DNA of 64,000 nt from Bacteroidetes bacterium GWA2_40_15 (GTDB lineage Bacteria; Bacteroidota; Bacteroidia; Bacteroidales; VadinHA17): contig MENI01000123.1 in NCBI GenBank assembly GCA_001768195.1, forward strand, positions 1-64,000. The letters are read 5' to 3'. The notes under the pieces are model-generated. The model was not told the DNA's origin, searched no databases, and saw nothing but the letters and a program-made list of their open reading frames with translations. Position numbers and translations under genes: made by a program. Positions 19,409 through 27,807 of this stretch are shown here, one piece after another (position 1 is the first letter of the stretch; each line of letters begins with the position of its first letter).

Positions 19409-22135
19409 ATGAAATTAGCCTATATAAATAATGAACCATTCGAGATAACAGAAGAAGAAACCATCCTTTCGTTTATAAAAAGATATAAAGGTGAAAATCT
19501 GGTTCCAACATTATGTGATTCTCCTATTCTTGATCCGTTTGGTTCTTGCAGGGTGTGCAGTGTCGAAGTAGCTTCGGAAAAAAATGGCAAAGTAAAGACA
19601 ATGGCATCTTGCCATGCTCCGGTTGCCGGGGGGCAATATATTTTCCCCAATTCAGAATCAATAATAAAACTTCGGAAAAATATCATTGAATTAGTTCTTA
19701 CCGATCATCCCTTAGATTGTTTAACCTGCGAAGTAAATGGAAATTGCGAGTTGCAAACAGTAGCTGCCCAAGTTGGAATCAGAGAAGTCCGATATCCCAA
19801 TGGGGAAACTCATCTACATAGAAATAAAGATTTGAGTCATCCTTACATGACTTCCGATTTGTCGAAATGTATTCATTGTTACCGTTGTGTTCGAGCATGC
19901 GATGAAGTGCAGGGACAATTTATTTTGAGTATGGCCGGAAGAGGCTTTGATTCCCATATTATCAAAGGCATTGATCAATCTTTTCTGGATTCGGATTGTG
20001 TTAGTTGTGGTGCATGTGCTCAAGCTTGTCCTACTTCCGCGATATCCGATATTTTTCAATCAAAGTCTAATCTGGCAACCGAAAAGACAAGAACAATTTG
20101 TACTTATTGTGGAGTAGGTTGCAACCTGGAAGTCGCCTCTTACAATGGTAAGATTTTAAGCATCCAGGCACCCTATAATGCGGAAGTAAATCAAGGGCAT
20201 GCCTGTATAAAAGGACGGTATGCTTTCAAATTTTACAATCATCAGGATCGCTTAAACTCACCGATGATAAAACGTAATGGAGCTTTTGAAAAAGTAAGTT
20301 GGGATGACGCGTACGCGTTTATTTCTTCAAAGCTTAGTTCCTTTAAAGAGGAGTTTGGACCTGATTCAATTGCAGGAATTTCTTCATCCAGATGTACCAA
20401 TGAAGAGAATTATTTGATGCAAAAATTTATTCGAACAGTTATTGGAACGAATAATATTGATGGTTGTGCACGGGTATGTCATTCTCCTACAGCACTGGGA
20501 ATGCAGACTGTATTTGGAACAGGAGCGGCAACGAATTCGATCGATGATTTAAAAGATACAAACTGTATTCTGGTTATTGGCGCTAATCCAACCAGTGCTC
20601 ACCCGGTTACAGGAGCAAAGCTAAAACAGTTTGCAATGAAGTCGGATAATGTATCAATTGTTATTGATCCAAGGCGAACTGAGCTTGCCAAATATGCGAC
20701 TCATCACCTGGCATTAAGGCCAGGAACCAATGTGGCACTTCTTAATATGATGATGTTTTATATTATTTCTGAAGGATTAATTGATACCTCTTTCATTGAA
20801 AACAGAACAGAAGGATTTGAATTATTTAAAGCTGAAATACAAGCTATCGATATCGAAGCTTTAGAAAACATTACTGGTGTTAATCGTGAGCAGGTTAAAG
20901 TTGCAGCAATAGCATATGCGATAGCGCCAAATGCCATGTCTTTTCATGGCTTGGGAGTTACCGAACATTCTCAAGGTACATTTACCGTGATACAAATTGC
21001 AGATCTGGCATTACTCACCGGAAATATTGGAAGGCGAGGCGTTGGAGTTAATCCTTTACGCGGACAAAACAATGTTCAGGGAAGTGCTGATATGGGCGTA
21101 CAACCACATCAGGGCGCAGGTTATTTTGATGTTACCGACGATGAAGTAAATAAAAAGTACAGTGAGTTTTACGGGGTAAATATGCCAAATAAAATAGGTT
21201 ATAAAATTCCTGAAATGTTTGATGCTGCTCTGGCCGGTAAATTAAAAGCCATTTGGATTATTGGCGAAGATGTTGTTCAAACCGATCCGAATACTCAAAA
21301 AGTGATTCAAGCACTTGAAAATACCGATCTTGTTATTGTGCAAGAGCTGTTTATGACTGAAACTGCAAAATATGCTGATGTTATTTTGCCTGGAACCTCT
21401 TTCCTTGAAAAAAGCGGAACATTTACCAATGGCGAAAGACGGGTACAAGCGGTACGTCAAATTGTTGAACCTTTCGAAGGCTCTAAGCCTGATGGACAAA
21501 TCATGGTGGATATCATAAATAAAATGGGGTTTCCTCAGGCTGATTATACTCCTGATGAATTATTGAAAGAAATAGCACAAATTGTTCCGTTTTTTGCCGG
21601 AATTACATGGGAAAGACTTGGAATTAACGGCTTACAATGGCCGGTTACAAAAGACGGCATCGACACGAAAATTCTTCATAAAAAAGATTTTCCCGGAGGG
21701 AAAGGTTATTTCGAATTTCATGCCTGGGAAGAAACGATGGAGTTGCAATCCTACGCCAAAGATTATCCCTTTGTTTTAACTACAAACAGGGACCTGGTGC
21801 ATTATAATTGTGGTACAATGACACGAAGAACGGCCAATGAGGAAATTCTTTCAGAAGATTATTTAATGATTAACCCGGAAGATGCTAAAATAAAAGGTAT
21901 AGATAATGGTGATTTTGTTTGCGTGGAATCTCCCAGAGGAAAAGTAAATATAAAAGCCCAAATTACTGATGAAGTAAAAAAAGGTATTTTAAGTACCACC
22001 TTTCATTTTCCTGAAATAATGATAAATAATTTAACCGGCGATATTCACGATTCGGAGGCCATGTGCCCCGAATATAAAGTGGTGGCTGTCCGTATCCGAA
22101 AAAGTAAGGGTGAGTACAATCAAATCAGCACATAA
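19409..22135 (+). CDS. Molybdenum/tungsten formate dehydrogenase catalytic subunit, NuoG-like (FdsA type)
   Basis: This subunit catalyses reversible formate oxidation to CO2. Domains in order: a [2Fe-2S] ferredoxin domain (Cys36, 47, 50, 68), a NuoG His-Cys cluster (His100, Cys104, 107, 113), two [4Fe-4S] clusters (Cys154-164 and Cys197-207), another [4Fe-4S] (Cys231, 234, 238, 266), and the molybdopterin domain. The metal ligand is Cys357 in CARVCHSP with the adjacent His358, so this is the cysteine form, not the selenocysteine form. The end has the MGD-binding dinucleotide domain (TNRDLVHYNCGTMTRRT). There is no Tat leader, so it is cytoplasmic. The length of 908 aa is normal. Confidence 0.95.
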   Translation: MKLAYINNEPFEITEEETILSFIKRYKGENLVPTLCDSPILDPFGSCRVCSVEVASEKNGKVKTMASCHAPVAGGQYIFPNSESIIKLRKNIIELVLTDHPLDCLTCEVNGNCELQTVAAQVGIREVRYPNGETHLHRNKDLSHPYMTSDLSKCIHCYRCVRACDEVQGQFILSMAGRGFDSHIIKGIDQSFLDSDCVSCGACAQACPTSAISDIFQSKSNLATEKTRTICTYCGVGCNLEVASYNGKILSIQAPYNAEVNQGHACIKGRYAFKFYNHQDRLNSPMIKRNGAFEKVSWDDAYAFISSKLSSFKEEFGPDSIAGISSSRCTNEENYLMQKFIRTVIGTNNIDGCARVCHSPTALGMQTVFGTGAATNSIDDLKDTNCILVIGANPTSAHPVTGAKLKQFAMKSDNVSIVIDPRRTELAKYATHHLALRPGTNVALLNMMMFYIISEGLIDTSFIENRTEGFELFKAEIQAIDIEALENITGVNREQVKVAAIAYAIAPNAMSFHGLGVTEHSQGTFTVIQIADLALLTGNIGRRGVGVNPLRGQNNVQGSADMGVQPHQGAGYFDVTDDEVNKKYSEFYGVNMPNKIGYKIPEMFDAALAGKLKAIWIIGEDVVQTDPNTQKVIQALENTDLVIVQELFMTETAKYADVILPGTSFLEKSGTFTNGERRVQAVRQIVEPFEGSKPDGQIMVDIINKMGFPQADYTPDELLKEIAQIVPFFAGITWERLGINGLQWPVTKDGIDTKILHKKDFPGGKGYFEFHAWEETMELQSYAKDYPFVLTTNRDLVHYNCGTMTRRTANEEILSEDYLMINPEDAKIKGIDNGDFVCVESPRGKVNIKAQITDEVKKGILSTTFHFPEIMINNLTGDIHDSEAMCPEYKVVAVRIRKSKGEYNQIST

Positions 22136-22261
22136 CAAGGTAGCAAAACGATAACAAACTTCGCGAACCAGATAGAATTTAAAGTTGAGTCCACTCCGAA
22201 AAGTGTCCATGTTTTAAATAATTAATAATCAGATATTTAATATTGCATTTGAATTGTAAAA

Positions 22262-22474
22262 ATGTACAAAGATGAGCAGGCTTGGCATAACCAGTTTCGG
22301 AAACAGGTCACCATGCGCATTGATGAAAATATTTTTCGGCCTTTATATTGTCAGGGCAATGGTACACCTAATGCACCAGTCTGCGTGCTGGTTGCAATGA
22401 TGTATAACATACGGCAGAACTCGGAGAAATTTATAACATTTGGGGTCCCGCCCTTATGTTTATGGTTTGATTGA
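22262..22474 (+). pseudogene. Transposase N-terminal relic (IS1182-like)
   Basis: A 70-codon frame begins FRKQVTMRIDENIFRPLY and PNAPVCVLVAMM within its first 50 residues, which looks like the N-terminus of IS1182-group transposases (RID...F..L, then PNA.....MM). The remainder (YNIRQNSEKF onward) no longer matches and the catalytic domain is gone. No clear terminal inverted repeats could be matched. Confidence 0.45.
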
Positions 22475-22697
22475 ATTGATTTTCCTTTCAAATTTCATTT
22501 TTTCCTGACAAAATGGCATTCTATTGCAAAGAAATATATCTTTATTTTTAAAAATACCTTTGAAAAGTTGATTGATTAAAGTTTGTTAAATCATTTGTAT
22601 AGTTTGTGAAGCTGTTAAAACAGCTTATTATAAGACAATTGCACGTTTTAAGTCGGAGAGTTATATAACATTATCGGAGGAATATATAATATAACTA

Positions 22698-22964
22698 GTG
22701 TTGCCTCACTGGATTTTTGATGGCCTTATCGCACTAAATGCTCATGTGCAGATTTGAGCTACCCTGCCGGAGAACTACGTAGCCTTCGAATTCCCTGCAC
22801 CTGCTGAAAAGTGGTGGTGGCACTAAATTATCAAAGGACTTCCTGATCCGATAGTTAAAAATGGACTCATGGAAGTATGGGACAAGCCCGGACCGGATGT
22901 TGAGTTCAATGTAAAAGCAGCAAAACAATATCTGTCGGAAGAAGACAAAAGTTTCGTTGCTTGA
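22698..22964 (+). pseudogene. C-terminal relic of an enolase-superfamily (mandelate racemase-like) gene
   Basis: One frame with two internal stops (22755 and 22824) reads PENYVAFEFPAPAEKWWW, then GLPDPIVKNGLMEVWDKPGP and AAKQYLSEEDKSF. This is the usual tail of mandelate racemase/muconate lactonizing-type enzymes, where a DPIVxDGxxxVWDxPG block precedes the C-terminus. The N-terminal and barrel parts are absent. It sits just before an intact, more distant member of the same superfamily at 23062. Confidence 0.6.
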
Positions 22965-23061
22965 AAGAACAAGCAAAAAAATGTTAACTGAAGATTTTGC
23001 TACTAAAAAATGAATAAATTTATACTTATGATTTTTCTGATAAACCTTAAATAAAGCAATT

Positions 23062-24426
23062 ATGAACAAGGACGAAAAACAGTTTTCAACTGACAGGCGA
23101 AATTTCATGAAGACTTTTGCCATGGGCTCTGCCGCCGGGTTTCTTGGCCTTGCCGGAAATAAAGTAAATGCCACTCCTTATGAACCAGCCGCTTATGCAA
23201 AGGCGATGGCTCCGGTAAAGATTAAAAGTGTCAAAGCTATAGCTACAAGACCCGGGGGATCGAACCTGATAGTTGTAAAAGTTGAGACCACCGAACCAGG
23301 CTTGTACGGTCTGGGGTGCGCTACCTACACACAACGGGCTTTTGCGGTTGTAACAGCTATTGAAAAATACATGAATGAATTCTGCGTAGGGAGAGATGTC
23401 GACAACATTGAAGATATGTGGCAGGCATTTTATGTAAGTTCCTACTGGCGAAACGGGCCTGTCCTTAACAATGCCCTGAGCGGACTGGACGAAGCCCTAT
23501 GGGATATAAAAGGCAAACGTGCCGGGATGCCTGTCTATCAGCTCCTCGGAGGGAAATGCAGGTTCGCGGTGCCACTTTATGCCCATGCAAGCGGCAGATC
23601 AATTGATGACGTGGTTGCCAATGTAAAGAGATATCAGGACCAGGGGTTCAAATTTATCCGGATACAATTAGGAGGTTACGGAGGCGTTGGAACAGTTCCT
23701 AAAACTCCTGATTTCAAAGCAGCGGGATTTGGCGGCGAAACAGACAATTTCATGGACGAATATGCCTATCTGACCGGAGTACCAAAAATGTTCGAGGCAG
23801 TTCGCAAAGCCTGCGGAGAAGAGATAGAACTTCTTCATGACATACATGAACGGAATCAGCCGATGGACGTTATTAATATGTGCAAAAAACTGGAGCAATA
23901 CAGACCCTTCTTCATTGAAGATCCGCTTTCTCCGGAAAACACCCACTGGTGGAAACAGCTCCGCGAAAGCACAACAGTTCCTTTTGCCATGGGTGAACTC
24001 TTCAACAACATAAACGAATTTGTGGAGCCTATGGTGAACCACTACTTTGATTTCATCAGAATCCATATATCACAGATCGGCGGAATAACTCCTGCAATGA
24101 AAGTTGCCCGGCTTGGTGAATGGTTCAATGTCAGAACAGCATGGCACGGCCCTGGTGACGTTTCACCTGTAGGACATGCAGCCAATCTTCATATTGATCT
24201 GGCAGTCTGGAACTTCGGGGTACAGGAAGGAGCCTATCATTTCGGAGAGAAAGAACAGGCGGTTTTCCCGGGATGCCCCACATTTAAAGATGGCTATGCT
24301 TACGTAAATGAAGTTCCGGGACTTGGCGTTGATATAAATGAAAAAGAGGCTGCCAAATATCCTATCAACAACCAGGCACCAGGCTGGACTGTAAGAAAAT
24401 ATGACGGCACAATAATCAGACCCTGA
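23062..24426 (+). CDS. Tat-exported enolase-superfamily dehydratase (ManD/RspA-like)
   Basis: This is a sugar-acid dehydratase-like enzyme of the mannonate dehydratase (ManD)/RspA branch. The leader has a twin-arginine motif (TDRRNFMKTF, Arg12-Arg13) and a hydrophobic stretch, so the folded enzyme should be exported. The enolase fold follows: capping domain (GSNLIVVKVETTEPG; SSYWRNGPVLNNALSGLD), barrel with metal ligands in LLHDIHER, FFIEDPLSPEN and MGELFNN, and the AWHGPGDVSPVGHAANLH segment. The C-terminal VPGLGVDINEKEAAKYP block is typical. The exact substrate (mannonate, gluconate or another) is not certain, and export of such an enzyme is unusual. It is followed by a UxuA-like gene. Confidence 0.88.
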   Translation: MNKDEKQFSTDRRNFMKTFAMGSAAGFLGLAGNKVNATPYEPAAYAKAMAPVKIKSVKAIATRPGGSNLIVVKVETTEPGLYGLGCATYTQRAFAVVTAIEKYMNEFCVGRDVDNIEDMWQAFYVSSYWRNGPVLNNALSGLDEALWDIKGKRAGMPVYQLLGGKCRFAVPLYAHASGRSIDDVVANVKRYQDQGFKFIRIQLGGYGGVGTVPKTPDFKAAGFGGETDNFMDEYAYLTGVPKMFEAVRKACGEEIELLHDIHERNQPMDVINMCKKLEQYRPFFIEDPLSPENTHWWKQLRESTTVPFAMGELFNNINEFVEPMVNHYFDFIRIHISQIGGITPAMKVARLGEWFNVRTAWHGPGDVSPVGHAANLHIDLAVWNFGVQEGAYHFGEKEQAVFPGCPTFKDGYAYVNEVPGLGVDINEKEAAKYPINNQAPGWTVRKYDGTIIRP

Positions 24427-24480
24427 CAGATACTAGCTTATGTGAGTAATTAAATCCGGGGTAATTTAATATCATAGATC

Positions 24481-25611
24481 ATGAAAGATAACAGAAGAGA
24501 TTTTCTTAAAAAAAGTGCTTCGCTGGCAGCTGCTGTGTCTGTCGGAGGAATAGTGCCGGCAATGGCTGACTCTCCGTCAAAGAAAAGCACCAAAGCGCCA
24601 AATCAGGTGAAGAAAGATGCCGGTATGAAATTTTCATTCCTTATGGGACCGACATCTCCAAAGGTTCCCTTTGCAAAACAGCTTGATGTGAATTATGTTG
24701 TATCAGGGGTTAACCGGATACCAGATATGAATCCGTGGGATCCCAAAGTTATAACTGCTACGAAAGAGACATGGGATAAACTGGGTATAAAATGGACAGT
24801 TGTTGAAGGTCCACCGTCACTGGGAGAAAAGACCAAACTGGGTCTGGAGGGTAGAGATGAAGAGATAGAGAACTTTATTACCTTCATGAAAAACCTGAAG
24901 AAATATGGCGATGTCGACATCATTTGCTATAACTGGATGCCGGTCATCAGCTGGGCTCGCACAAACCATGAGAGGCCGGGACGAGGAGGTGCCCTGATGC
25001 TTGAATTTGATTATGAAGCCTCAAAAGGGAAACCTCTGACAAAATATGGCGAAGTATCAAAAGAAACCCTGTGGAAAAACTATGAATATTTTATTAAAAT
25101 AGTTGCTCCCGAGGCTGAGAAAATAGGAATGAACCTTTCGCTGCACCCTGATGATCCGCAGGTAGACAGCATACAGGGCATATATAGAATCATGAATACC
25201 GTCGAAAACTTCGATCGTGCCTTGGCTATATATCCAAGCAAATATAACGGAGTTACAATGTGCCAGGCCAACTTCGCCCTTATGGGAGCTGATATACCTG
25301 CTCTGGTAAGAAGGTGGGGAAAAGATAAGATCAACTTCGTCCATTTCAGGAATGTCCAGGACCTCAGCGGTAAGGTCCCAAGCACTAAATTTACTGAAAC
25401 CTTCCACGATGAGGGTCAGATCGATATGTATGAAGCAATGAAAGCTTATGTAGAGATTGGCTTCGAAGGTCCTCTGCGCCCAGACCATGTTCCGGTTATG
25501 GCCACAGAGGTGGAAGCAGGGATGAGAGGAGGATATACCACACTTGGCAATCTGTTTGCTATTGGCTACATACGCGGCCTCGCTGAATCGGTCAGTAAAG
25601 AACGAAGCTGA
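24481..25611 (+). CDS. Tat-exported mannonate dehydratase-like TIM-barrel protein (UxuA-like)
   Basis: This protein looks like a UxuA-type mannonate dehydratase, an enzyme of uronate breakdown unrelated in fold to the preceding one. The leader is a clear twin-arginine signal (NRRDFLKKSASLAAAVSVGG). The body has ICYNWMPVISWARTNH, NLSLHPDDP, ANFALMGADI, INFVHFRNVQDLSG and RPDHVPVM, which supply the Cys/His/Asp metal ligands of this family. At 376 aa it is close to UxuA length. An export signal is odd for a cytoplasmic pathway enzyme, so it may act on an oligosaccharide-derived acid or be an epimerase-like relative. Probably in one operon with the gene before it. Confidence 0.8.
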   Translation: MKDNRRDFLKKSASLAAAVSVGGIVPAMADSPSKKSTKAPNQVKKDAGMKFSFLMGPTSPKVPFAKQLDVNYVVSGVNRIPDMNPWDPKVITATKETWDKLGIKWTVVEGPPSLGEKTKLGLEGRDEEIENFITFMKNLKKYGDVDIICYNWMPVISWARTNHERPGRGGALMLEFDYEASKGKPLTKYGEVSKETLWKNYEYFIKIVAPEAEKIGMNLSLHPDDPQVDSIQGIYRIMNTVENFDRALAIYPSKYNGVTMCQANFALMGADIPALVRRWGKDKINFVHFRNVQDLSGKVPSTKFTETFHDEGQIDMYEAMKAYVEIGFEGPLRPDHVPVMATEVEAGMRGGYTTLGNLFAIGYIRGLAESVSKERS

Positions 25612-25630
25612 CAGCAAAAATCATTTATTT

Positions 25631-25672
25631 TGCACTATTAATTCCTACCTTCGCAAGGTATTAATAGTGCAC
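25631..25672. terminator. Long hairpin ending five bases before the next start codon
   Basis: Positions 25631-25642 pair with 25661-25672 (TGCACTATTAAT and its complement), and an inner ACCTT/AAGGT stem caps it. A short T-run follows. It can terminate transcription after the gene ending at 25611, but it lies immediately in front of the start codon at 25678, so it may also control translation of that gene. Confidence 0.65.
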
Positions 25673-25677
25673 TTTTT

Positions 25678-27183
25678 ATGTCTGAACTGGAAAATTATTT
25701 CAGCAAATACCGCAAAAATATAATTGGTATCGATACAGAAATTGAAACGCCTTACGGAACCAGGAAGCTTATCTATGCCGACTGGATCGCAAGCGGAAGA
25801 TTATATTCTCCAATTGAGAAGAGGATGCTGGAAGAGATTGGTCCGATGATAGGCAACACCCACTCCGAATCAACGGCAACAGGAAAGGCAATGACAGATG
25901 CCTACCACCTTGCCCAGAAGATTGTTAAGCGTCATGTAAATGCCAACGATAATGATGTTATACTTTTCACCGGTACGGGAATGACATCAGCAATTGCCAA
26001 GCTTCAGAGAATACTGGGATTGAAAATACCCGAGCAGGCTGTAAACTATTGCCCTTTTACCCATGGTGAATATGATAAGTGCCGCGACATTCCCAATGAA
26101 AAACGTCCCGTAGTATTTCTGACACATACAGAGCATCATTCAAACCATACTTCATGGTTTGAGACTCTTGCAGATGTAGTTGTCCTGGAACCATCAGATG
26201 ACCTGACTGTGGATCCTGATGCATTACGCAGGGAGATTATAAAATATAAAGACCGCCCACTTCTTCTGGGATCATTCTCAGCCTGCTCGAATGTCACAGG
26301 CTATATACCCCCTTTTTACGAGCTTGCAAAGATCATGCATGAGCATAACGGGTACTGTTTCGTTGATTATGCAGCTTCGGCGCCTTATGTGGATATCGAC
26401 ATGCATCCTTCTGACAAGATGCAACAACTTGATGCCATATTTTTCTCACCTCATAAGTTTCTTGGCGGACCCGGAAGTGCAGGAGTACTTATCTTTTCCA
26501 AAGAACTTTACAATAATGAGATCCCCGACTCTCCGGGAGGAGGAACTGTCAAGTGGACCAACAGGTGGGGCGGCTACAGTTATATCACGGATATTGAAGT
26601 GAAGGAAGACGGAGGAACACCCGGTTTCCTGCAGGGTATAAAAGCGGCTCTTGCAGTAACCCTTAAAGAAAATATGGATACCGACAAGATCCATGAAAGG
26701 GAATTAGAGCTCAAAGAAATAACCTTCAGGGAATTAACAAAGACTAAAAGCCTTCACATTCTTGCTGGAAATATAAAGGAACGACTTGGTGTATTCTCAT
26801 TCTATATTGATAATGTCCATCATAACCTGCTGACACGGCTTCTGAATGACAGGTTTGGCATTCAGTTAAGAGGTGGATGCTCATGTGCAGGTACTTACGG
26901 ACATTTTTTACTGGATGTCGACGTTAAACTCTCAAAGGAGATCACCGATATGATTGATGCCGGCGACCTGTCAATGAAGCCGGGATGGATAAGATTATCG
27001 CTGCATCCGACAATGACTGATGATGAATTGGCATACATATGCAACGCAATAAATCAGACTGTTGAGAATGTGAAGGAATGGCAGAAAGATTACACCTACG
27101 ACCGTCACACAAATGAGTTTAACCATTTCAGTTCCCCTGATAACAGTACTTCAATTTCACACTGGTTTGATTTAGACTCATAG
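25678..27183 (+). CDS. PLP-dependent class V aminotransferase (cysteine desulfurase-like)
   Basis: This PLP enzyme has the class V aminotransferase fold, 501 aa. The cofactor lysine is in FFSPHKFLGGPGS (about residue 260), the aspartate in YCFVDYAASAP, and the substrate-side GTGMTSAIAKLQ motif at about 100. The C-terminal RGGCSCAGTYGH segment carries two cysteines where cysteine desulfurases have their catalytic loop. Relatives are usually annotated only as class V aminotransferases, so cysteine desulfurase activity is a guess; a role in sulfur supply to the FdhD-dependent formate dehydrogenase would be possible. The start is firm except that a hairpin sits directly before it. Confidence 0.85.
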   Translation: MSELENYFSKYRKNIIGIDTEIETPYGTRKLIYADWIASGRLYSPIEKRMLEEIGPMIGNTHSESTATGKAMTDAYHLAQKIVKRHVNANDNDVILFTGTGMTSAIAKLQRILGLKIPEQAVNYCPFTHGEYDKCRDIPNEKRPVVFLTHTEHHSNHTSWFETLADVVVLEPSDDLTVDPDALRREIIKYKDRPLLLGSFSACSNVTGYIPPFYELAKIMHEHNGYCFVDYAASAPYVDIDMHPSDKMQQLDAIFFSPHKFLGGPGSAGVLIFSKELYNNEIPDSPGGGTVKWTNRWGGYSYITDIEVKEDGGTPGFLQGIKAALAVTLKENMDTDKIHERELELKEITFRELTKTKSLHILAGNIKERLGVFSFYIDNVHHNLLTRLLNDRFGIQLRGGCSCAGTYGHFLLDVDVKLSKEITDMIDAGDLSMKPGWIRLSLHPTMTDDELAYICNAINQTVENVKEWQKDYTYDRHTNEFNHFSSPDNSTSISHWFDLDS

Positions 27184-27323
27184 ACCTCCGGAAAGGAATC
27201 GATATTAAATAACAGAACGCATTGTTCAAAAAGGCAATTGAGGTTACAACAGAAATCAAAGTAATAGAGAAATAAGTTTCTCTCATTCTGAAATTCTTAA
27301 AAATAGTTTGAATATCCGATCAA

Positions 27324-27353
27324 AATATTACTTTTACATAAAATCGTGTTACT
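27324..27353 (+). promoter_or_regulatory. Predicted NikR operator in front of nikR
   Basis: Half-sites AATATTAC (27324-27331) and GTGTTACT (27346-27353) are separated by 14 bases and form an imperfect inverted repeat (5 of 8 positions). The right half ends directly at the nikR start codon, so bound protein would also cover the ribosome site. The same spacing and half-site occur at 27771-27800. Confidence 0.6.
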
Positions 27354-27755
27354 ATGTCGGTCACCCGTTTCAGTGTTAGTCTCGAGAAGGAATTGCTTGA
27401 AGAGCTCGACAGGTTTGCAGAGAATAACAGCTTTGCAAACCGCTCACAGGCTTTAAGACACCTTATCGAAAAGAATATTATTGAAGAAAAATGGCAATGT
27501 AATAATGTTGTTGCCGGAGCTATTATCTTAATCTATGACCATCATAAAAAAGACATAAGCTCAAAATCAAACGACATTCAGCACGATTTCCATGATGTAA
27601 TCCTGTCAACTCAACATTATCATCTGAGCCACGACATATGCCTCGAAATCACAGCGGTAAAAGGAGAAGCCAACCGGCTTACCGAGCTGTCAGATAAACT
27701 GATAACCATCAAAGGCATCAAACACGGAAAACTTGTTATGAGTAAAACTGATTAA
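27354..27755 (+). CDS. nikR: Nickel-responsive regulator NikR
   Basis: NikR is a metal-sensing repressor: an N-terminal ribbon-helix-helix domain binds DNA and a C-terminal ACT-type domain binds Ni(II). The RHH part is TRFSVSLEKELLEELDRFA with NRSQALRHLI. The nickel ligands match the E. coli set with a one-residue shift: His77, His88, His90 and Cys96 (in QHYHLSHDIC). The length of 133 aa is normal. It lies next to a TonB-dependent receptor that has a matching operator, so it probably represses nickel uptake and itself. Confidence 0.95.
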   Translation: MSVTRFSVSLEKELLEELDRFAENNSFANRSQALRHLIEKNIIEEKWQCNNVVAGAIILIYDHHKKDISSKSNDIQHDFHDVILSTQHYHLSHDICLEITAVKGEANRLTELSDKLITIKGIKHGKLVMSKTD

Positions 27756-27770
27756 TTTTTTTACTATCAT

Positions 27771-27800
27771 AGTAACACTTTTATTCTAATTCGTATTACT
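27771..27800 (+). promoter_or_regulatory. Predicted NikR operator in front of the TonB-dependent receptor
   Basis: Half-sites AGTAACAC (27771-27778) and GTATTACT (27793-27800) are separated by 14 bases and are complementary at 7 of 8 positions. The outer 11 bases CATAGTAACAC are the exact complement of GTGTTACTATG at the nikR start. The site ends 7 bases before the receptor's start codon. Confidence 0.7.
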
Positions 27801-27807
27801 TACAGCC

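Noticed and set aside
20461..20485. Possible selenocysteine site in the formate dehydrogenase
   Set aside because: The metal-ligand codon is TGT (Cys357); no in-frame TGA is present.
22734..23174. 146-codon minus-strand frame
   Set aside because: It lies opposite the enolase-type relic and the start of the ManD-like gene; the plus-strand frames explain the sequence better.
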